DNA of 64,000 nucleotides. Origin: Pseudomonas sichuanensis (GTDB lineage: Bacteria; Pseudomonadota; Gammaproteobacteria; Pseudomonadales; Pseudomonadaceae). This document shows, piece after piece, positions 58,908 through 64,000 of this stretch (position 1 is the first letter of the stretch; every line of letters begins with the position of its first letter). The DNA is taken from NCBI RefSeq assembly GCF_003231305.1, contig NZ_QKVM01000025.1, positions 1 to 64,000 on the forward strand, written 5' to 3'. The notes below the pieces were generated by a model, which made no database searches, was not told where the DNA came from, and worked only from the letters and a program-made list of their open reading frames with translations. The translations under genes and the position numbers were made by a program.

Positions 58908-58936
58908 CGGATACGGTTTTCGGGTAAAGATCAGCC

Positions 58937-59848
58937 ATGTACATCCAGATTCTCGGTTCCGCCGCCGGCGGCGGGTTCCCGCAGTGGAACTGCAACTGCA
59001 TCAACTGCAAGGGCTACCGCGACGGCACCCTGCGCGCCAGCGCGCGTACCCAGTCGTCGATCGCCCTGTCCGACGACGGCGAGCACTGGATCCTGTGCAA
59101 CGCCTCGCCCGACATCCGCGCCCAGTTGCAGGCCTTTGCGCCCATGCAGCCGGCCCGCGCCCTGCGCGATAGCGGCATCGACGCGATCGTCTTGCTCGAT
59201 AGCCAGATCGATCACACCACCGGCCTGCTCAGCCTGCGCGAAGGCTGCCCGCACCAGGTGTGGTGCACCGACATGGTCCACCAGGACCTGACCACCGGCT
59301 TCCCGCTGTTCACCATGCTCAGCCACTGGAACGGTGGCCTCGCCTGGAACCGCATCGAGCTCGAGGGCAGCTTCGTGATCGACGCCTGCCCCAACCTGCG
59401 CTTCACCCCCTTCCCCCTGCGCAGCGCCGCACCGCCTTACTCGCCGCACCGTTTCGACCCGCACCCGGGCGATAACCTGGGCCTGCTGGTGGAGGACACC
59501 CGCACCGGCGGCAAGCTGTTCTATGCCCCGGGCCTGGGCCAGGTCGACGACAAGCTGTTGCAGATGATGCACGGCGCCGACTGCCTGCTGGTCGACGGCA
59601 CCCTGTGGGAGGATGATGAGATGCAGCGTCGCGGTGTCGGCACCCGCACCGGCCGCGAGATGGGCCACCTGGCGCAGAATGGCCCAGGCGGGATGCTCGA
59701 AGTGCTGGACGGCTTCCCGCGCCAGCGCAAGGTGCTTATCCACATCAACAACACCAACCCGATCCTCGACGAAGACTCGCCGGAACGGGCCGAGGTGCAA
59801 CGTCGGGGTGTGGAAGTGGCCTTCGATGGCATGAGTATCGAATTGTGA
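58937..59848 (+). CDS. pqqB: PqqB, metallo-beta-lactamase-fold oxidoreductase
   Basis: PqqB acts late in PQQ synthesis, now viewed as a hydroxylase of the tyrosine-derived ring. The 303-residue protein has the structural zinc cysteines in [17 protein letters not shown] and the altered metal motif [19 protein letters not shown] in place of HxHx[26 protein letters not shown] and HINNTNPIL complete the core. Start ATG follows AAGATC. Confidence 0.96.
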   Translation: MYIQILGSAAGGGFPQWNCNCINCKGYRDGTLRASARTQSSIALSDDGEHWILCNASPDIRAQLQAFAPMQPARALRDSGIDAIVLLDSQIDHTTGLLSLREGCPHQVWCTDMVHQDLTTGFPLFTMLSHWNGGLAWNRIELEGSFVIDACPNLRFTPFPLRSAAPPYSPHRFDPHPGDNLGLLVEDTRTGGKLFYAPGLGQVDDKLLQMMHGADCLLVDGTLWEDDEMQRRGVGTRTGREMGHLAQNGPGGMLEVLDGFPRQRKVLIHINNTNPILDEDSPERAEVQRRGVEVAFDGMSIEL

Positions 59849-59862
59849 AGGTGCTGCACAAA

Positions 59863-59938
59863 CCTGTGGGAGCGGGTTCACCCGCGAATGCGGCAGCGAA
59901 TGCACCGAAGCATTCGCGGGTAAACCCGCTCCCACAGG
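59863..59938. repeat. REP pair inside the pqq operon
   Basis: Arms 59863-59888 and 59912-59938 of the CGCGGGTAAACCCGC family are inverted around about 23 bases, between pqqB and pqqC. A REP within an operon can differentially stabilise the upstream mRNA. Confidence 0.88.
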
Positions 59939-59970
59939 GGCCGATGGATCATTCCAAGGGAGCGCGCTGA

Positions 59971-60726
59971 ATGAATGACGCAACACCGATGTCCCCTGCC
60001 GAATTCGAGCAGGCCCTGCGCGCCAAGGGCGCCTATTACCACATCCATCACCCGTTTCACGTGGCGATGTACCAGGGCCGCGCCAGCCGCGAGCAGATCC
60101 AGGGCTGGGTGGCCAACCGCTTCTACTACCAGGTCAACATCCCGATGAAGGATGCGGCGATCCTGGCCAACTGCCCCGACCGCGAAGTGCGCCGCGAGTG
60201 GATCCAGCGCCTGCTCGACCATGACGGCGCCCCGGGCGAGGACGGCGGCATCGAGGCCTGGCTGCGCCTGGGCCAGGCCGTGGGCCTGGACCCGGACCAG
60301 TTGCGCAGCCAGGAGCTGGTGCTGCCCGGCGTGCGCTTTGCCGTCGACGCCTACGTCAACTTCGCCCGCCGCGCCAGCTGGCAGGAAGCCGCCAGCAGCT
60401 CGCTGACCGAACTGTTCGCCCCGCAGATCCACCAGTCGCGGCTGGACAGCTGGCCGCAGCACTACCCGTGGATCGACCCGGCCGGCTATGAGTACTTCCG
60501 CACCCGCCTGGGCCAGGCCCGCCGCGATGTGGAACACGGCCTGGCGATTACCCTGCAGCACTACACCACCCGTGCCGGGCAGGAGCGCATGCTTCAGATC
60601 CTGCAGTTCAAGCTGGATATCCTCTGGAGCATGCTCGACGCCATGAGCATGGCCTATGAACTGAACCGCCCGCCCTATCACAGCGTCACGGCTGAACGGG
60701 TCTGGCACAAGGGGATCGCCCTATGA
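59971..60726 (+). CDS. pqqC: Pyrroloquinoline-quinone synthase PqqC
   Basis: PqqC performs the final ring closure and eight-electron oxidation without metal. The 251-residue all-helical protein shows [82 protein letters not shown] and [13 protein letters not shown], including the active-site His, Tyr and Arg residues. It overlaps pqqD by four bases. Confidence 0.97.
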   Translation: MNDATPMSPAEFEQALRAKGAYYHIHHPFHVAMYQGRASREQIQGWVANRFYYQVNIPMKDAAILANCPDREVRREWIQRLLDHDGAPGEDGGIEAWLRLGQAVGLDPDQLRSQELVLPGVRFAVDAYVNFARRASWQEAASSSLTELFAPQIHQSRLDSWPQHYPWIDPAGYEYFRTRLGQARRDVEHGLAITLQHYTTRAGQERMLQILQFKLDILWSMLDAMSMAYELNRPPYHSVTAERVWHKGIAL

Positions 60727-60998
60727 GTTTCAATCGTGAACAGGTGCCTGCCTGGCGCCCCGGCTACCGTTTCCAGTACGAACCGGCGCAGAAGGGCCAT
60801 GTGCTGCTGTACCCCGAAGGCATGATCAAGCTCAACGACAGCGCCGGCCTGATCGGCGGGCTGGTCGATGGCCAACGCAGCGTTGCGGCAATCATCAGCG
60901 AGCTTGAACAGCAGTTCCCCGGTGTGCCCGAAGTCGCCGACGATATCGAGCAATTCATGGAGGTGGCCCGTGCCGAACACTGGATCACCCTCGCCTGA
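60723..60998 (+). CDS. pqqD: PqqD, PqqA peptide chaperone
   Basis: PqqD binds PqqA and delivers it to the radical SAM enzyme PqqE. The 91-residue protein is a standard RiPP recognition element: [71 protein letters not shown]. The ATG is coupled to pqqC (ATGA). Confidence 0.96.
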   Translation: MSFNREQVPAWRPGYRFQYEPAQKGHVLLYPEGMIKLNDSAGLIGGLVDGQRSVAAIISELEQQFPGVPEVADDIEQFMEVARAEHWITLA

Positions 60999-62118
60999 GG
61001 TGCCGGTCGGCCTGCCCTTGTGGCTGCTGGCCGAGCTCACCTACCGCTGCCCGTTGCAATGCCCGTACTGCTCCAACCCGCTGGACTTCGCCGAGCAGGG
61101 CAAGGAGCTGACGACCGAGCAGTGGTTCAAGGTGATGGCCGAAGCCCGCGAGATGGGCGCGGCGCAAATCGGTTTCTCCGGCGGCGAGCCGCTGGTGCGC
61201 CAGGACCTCGCCGAACTGATCGGTGAAGCCCGGCGCCTGGGTTACTACACCAACCTGATCACCTCCGGCATCGGCCTGACCGAGCAGAAGATTGCCGCCT
61301 TCAAGCAAGCCGGGCTGGACCATATCCAGATCAGCTTCCAGGCCAGCGACGAGCAGGTGAACAACCTGCTGGCCGGCTCGAAGAAAGCGTTCGCGCAGAA
61401 GTTGGCGATGGCCCAGGCAGTGAAGGCCCACGGCTACCCGATGGTGCTCAATTTCGTCACGCACCGGCACAACATCGACAAGATCGACCGCATCATCGAG
61501 CTGTGCATCGCTCTGGAAGCCGACTTCGTCGAACTCGCCACCTGCCAGTTCTACGGCTGGGCGCAGCTCAACCGTCTGGGCCTGCTGCCAACCCGTGAGC
61601 AACTGGAGCGGGCCGAGCGCATCACCAACGAATACCGCGCCAGGCTCAAGGCCCAGGGCCACCCCTGCAAGCTGATCTTCGTCACCCCGGACTACTACGA
61701 AGAGCGCCCCAAAGCCTGCATGAACGGCTGGGGCAGCCTGTTCCTGACCATCACCCCCGACGGCACCGCCCTGCCGTGCCACGGCGCGCGCCAGTTGCCG
61801 GTGCAGTTCCCCAATGTGCGCGAGCATGACCTGCACCACATCTGGTACGACTCGTTCGGCTTCAACCGCTTCCGCGGCTACGACTGGATGCCCGAACCCT
61901 GTCGCTCGTGCGACGAGAAGGAAAAGGACTTCGGCGGCTGCCGCTGCCAGGCGTTCATGCTCACCGGCGATGCCAGCAAGGCCGACCCTGTGTGCGGCAA
62001 ATCGCCGGATCACGGCATCATCCTCAAGGCCCGCGAGGAGGCCGAGCACGCCACCCTTGCCATCGAAGAGCTGACCTTCCGCAATGAGCGCAACTCCCAT
62101 GTCATCGCCCGCGGCTGA
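60970..62118 (+). CDS. pqqE: PqqE, radical SAM glutamate-tyrosine cross-linking enzyme
   Basis: PqqE forms the C-C bond between Glu and Tyr of PqqA. The 382-residue protein has the radical SAM cluster motif CPLQCPYC near the start, [13 protein letters not shown], and a SPASM C-domain with [26 protein letters not shown] and later cysteines for auxiliary Fe-S clusters. I choose a GTG start inside pqqD because GGAGG lies six bases before it; a GTG at 61000 would give 372 residues and is the alternative. Confidence 0.93.
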   Translation: MPNTGSPSPEVPVGLPLWLLAELTYRCPLQCPYCSNPLDFAEQGKELTTEQWFKVMAEAREMGAAQIGFSGGEPLVRQDLAELIGEARRLGYYTNLITSGIGLTEQKIAAFKQAGLDHIQISFQASDEQVNNLLAGSKKAFAQKLAMAQAVKAHGYPMVLNFVTHRHNIDKIDRIIELCIALEADFVELATCQFYGWAQLNRLGLLPTREQLERAERITNEYRARLKAQGHPCKLIFVTPDYYEERPKACMNGWGSLFLTITPDGTALPCHGARQLPVQFPNVREHDLHHIWYDSFGFNRFRGYDWMPEPCRSCDEKEKDFGGCRCQAFMLTGDASKADPVCGKSPDHGIILKAREEAEHATLAIEELTFRNERNSHVIARG

Positions 62119-63907
62119 GTTCAGCGCCGCACAGGCGGTGGCCGCTGGCACCGATTTCGCCGAGCTCAAGGCTGGCGAGCAAGGGTTGTTCTGGAATGAA
62201 TTCCGCCCAGCCGACGGCGCTTGCCGTATCTGGCACTGGCGCGACCGACAGGCCCACTGCCTCACCCCCGATGGTTTCAGTGTACGCAGCCGGGTGTACG
62301 AATACGGCGGCGGCAGCTTCTGCCTCGCGGGTGATGGCCTGGCGTTCGTCAACGAGAACGATCAACAGGTCTATTTCCAGGCGCTCGACGGCACGCCACC
62401 TCACAGGCTGACCCAGCATACCGATTGCCGTTACGGCGACCTGTTGTGGCACGCGGGTGAGCTGCTGGCAGTCGAGGAGCGCCATGGCACCGAGGTCGAG
62501 CACCGCTTGGTTGCCCTAGCCGAAGGCCGGCGCGATGTGCTCGCCGAAGGGGCCGACTTCTATGCCACACCGGCCATCAGCGCCGATGGCCGCCGCCTGG
62601 CCTGGATTGAATGGGACCGCCCGCATCAGCCCTGGACCGTCACCCGCCTGATGTGTCGCGAGCGCGATGCACGCGGTGCGTGGGGGGCGCCACACTGCAT
62701 CGCCGGGGGCGAAGAGTCCCTGCAACAACCGCGCTTCGATGCCCAGGGCCGCTTGTACTGCCTGTCGGACCTCGACGGCTACTGGCAACCCTGGGGCGAG
62801 GTCGATGGGCACTGGCAGTGCCTGCCCTCGGCACTCGCCGACCACGCCGCGGCCCCTTGGCAACTGGGGCCCTGCACCTGGCTGGCACTTGGCCCGCAAA
62901 GCTACCTGGCCAGCTGGTTCGAGGACGGCTTCGGCCAGCTCGGGCTACGCAGCAACACGGGCGAGATGGCGCGTTACGCCAGCGCCTATACGCGCTTTCG
63001 CAGCCTGGCCATGGATGCCGGGCATCTCTACGCCATCGCCGCATCGCCGATCAGCCCGCCGGCAGTGATCGCCATCGACCGCAGCAACCATGACGTCCAG
63101 GTACTGGCAGGCGGCGCGCAAGTACTGCCCGCCGCGCATATCAGCACCCCGCAGCCGATCCGCTACGCCAGCGGCGATGGCGTGGCCCATGGCTTCTTCT
63201 ACCCCGCCATGGCCGGTGGCACACCTTCGCCACTGCTGGTGTTCATCCACGGCGGCCCGACCTCGGCCTGCTACCCGGTGCTCGACCCGCGCATCCAGTA
63301 CTGGACCCAGCGCGGTTTCGCCGTCGCCGACCTCAACTACCGCGGCAGCAGCGGCTATGGCCGTGCCTACCGCCAGGCATTGCATCTGCGCTGGGGCGAG
63401 AGCGACGTGGAAGATGCCTGCGCCGCCGTCGCCCACCTCGCCTCGCGGGGGCTGATCGACCCAGGCCAGGCGTTTATCCGCGGCGGCAGCGCCGGGGGCT
63501 ATACCACCTTGTGCGCCTTGGCGTTCCACGAGGTCTTCCGTGCCGGTGCCAGCCTTTATGGCGTCAGCGACCCCGAGGCACTTGGCCGTGCGACCCACAA
63601 GTTCGAGGGCGATTACCTCGACTGGTTGATCGGCGACCCGCTGCGCGATGCCGAACGTTATCGCCAGCGCACGCCGCTGCTGCACGCTGGGCGGATCAAG
63701 GTGCCGGTGGTGTTCTTCCAGGGCGAGCTGGATGCGGTGGTGGTACCGGAGCAGACCCGCAGCATGCTCGCCGCCCTCACGGCCAACGGCATCGAGGCCG
63801 AGGGGCATTTCTACCCCGGCGAGCGGCATGGGTTGCGCCAGGCGGCGAACCTGGCGCATGCGCTGGAGGAGGAGTGGAAGTTCTATTGCCGGGTGTTGGG
63901 CCGGTAG
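62084..63907 (+). CDS. S9 family prolyl-oligopeptidase-like peptidase
   Basis: The 607-residue protein has an N-terminal beta-propeller-type region and a C-terminal alpha/beta hydrolase. The catalytic Ser is in [12 protein letters not shown], the Asp in [13 protein letters not shown] and the His in [10 protein letters not shown]. It overlaps the pqqE end by 35 bases and so belongs to the pqq operon in expression. A role in trimming the PqqA peptide or its cleavage products is often suggested, not proven. A second ATG five codons in is possible. Confidence 0.9.
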   Translation: MSATPMSSPAAEFSAAQAVAAGTDFAELKAGEQGLFWNEFRPADGACRIWHWRDRQAHCLTPDGFSVRSRVYEYGGGSFCLAGDGLAFVNENDQQVYFQALDGTPPHRLTQHTDCRYGDLLWHAGELLAVEERHGTEVEHRLVALAEGRRDVLAEGADFYATPAISADGRRLAWIEWDRPHQPWTVTRLMCRERDARGAWGAPHCIAGGEESLQQPRFDAQGRLYCLSDLDGYWQPWGEVDGHWQCLPSALADHAAAPWQLGPCTWLALGPQSYLASWFEDGFGQLGLRSNTGEMARYASAYTRFRSLAMDAGHLYAIAASPISPPAVIAIDRSNHDVQVLAGGAQVLPAAHISTPQPIRYASGDGVAHGFFYPAMAGGTPSPLLVFIHGGPTSACYPVLDPRIQYWTQRGFAVADLNYRGSSGYGRAYRQALHLRWGESDVEDACAAVAHLASRGLIDPGQAFIRGGSAGGYTTLCALAFHEVFRAGASLYGVSDPEALGRATHKFEGDYLDWLIGDPLRDAERYRQRTPLLHAGRIKVPVVFFQGELDAVVVPEQTRSMLAALTANGIEAEGHFYPGERHGLRQAANLAHALEEEWKFYCRVLGR

Positions 63908-63930
63908 ATGGACGGGGCTGCCCTGCAGCC

Positions 63931-64000
63931 CTTTCGCCGGCAAGCCGGCTCCCACCTGAGCGCGCCGAACTCAAGACCTGCACTTTGCCTGTGGGAGCCG
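63931..64000. repeat. REP-like pair cut by the window end
   Basis: CTTTCGCCGGCAAGCCGGCTCCCAC (63931-63954 region), with core GCCGGCAAGCCGGC, is followed by the beginning of an inverted copy (CTGTGGGAGCCG) that runs off the end. A fourth REP sequence type, after the S9 peptidase gene. Confidence 0.7.

Overview
The window is a chromosomal segment from a Pseudomonas of the P. putida/P. fluorescens type. The evidence is the high GC content, NGG-rich codon use, several families of Pseudomonas REP palindromes, and a gene order I recognise from pseudomonads (argC-hemJ ... coq7 ... crp/vfr-trpCDG ... trpE-gph-rpe, lptD-surA-pdxA-rsmA-apaGH, rpsU-dnaG-rpoD, davBA, pqqFABCDE). No database was available, so species-level assignment and comparisons with other strains rest on memory. 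It is almost wholly core genome. The only accessory-looking piece is at about 52.1-53.6 kb.

Layout. 0-7.3 kb: argC on the minus strand, then plus-strand housekeeping and metabolic genes (hemJ, a nitronate monooxygenase, an SDR, a HIT protein, coq7, two membrane proteins), an OsmC protein (minus) and the cAMP receptor protein crp/vfr. 7.3-14 kb (minus): a lipoate-ligase-like gene, trpC-trpD-trpG-trpE, gph and rpe. 14-21.8 kb (minus): a four-gene ABC transporter and its sensor kinase/response regulator pair, corresponding by gene order to agtABCD/agtSR (4-aminobutyrate and 5-aminovalerate uptake in P. aeruginosa). 21.9-25.4 kb: a DUF3530 lipoprotein-like hydrolase, djlA, and the peptidoglycan-recycling pair murU-amgK. 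25.5-33.2 kb (plus): lptD-surA-pdxA-rsmA-apaG-apaH-glpE, tightly packed. 33.4-38.3 kb: the stress operon prkA-yeaH-spoVR. 38.4-42.6 kb: cca, folK-folB, plsY, tsaD, rpsU. 42.9-50.7 kb: dnaG, rpoD, the c-di-GMP enzyme rmcA, and a tRNA with anticodon CAU. 50.8-56.2 kb: an acetyltransferase, an Lrp/AsnC regulator, a DUF6124-like gene, a HigBA/RelE-type toxin-antitoxin pair, then davB-davA (lysine to 5-aminovalerate). 56.3-63.9 kb: the PQQ cluster pqqF-A-B-C-D-E followed by an S9 peptidase.

How parts fit together. davBA makes 5-aminovalerate from lysine, while the agt transporter is the family that imports 5-aminovalerate and GABA. The start regions of davB and of the agt binding protein both carry an A-rich AANAANAA motif of the kind bound by Hfq/Crc, which would place both under catabolite repression. 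lptD/surA (outer membrane), amgK/murU (cell-wall recycling) and djlA form an envelope group.

I did not find a clearly new multi-gene system. The most interesting signals are regulatory. One is a Trp-rich 14-residue reading frame with mutually exclusive hairpins embedded in-frame in the 3' end of gph just before trpE, a candidate trp attenuator. Another is an elaborate set of crossing complementary segments in the leader of the DUF6124-like gene. The others are palindromes in front of the agt operon and an SDR that lacks the catalytic serine.
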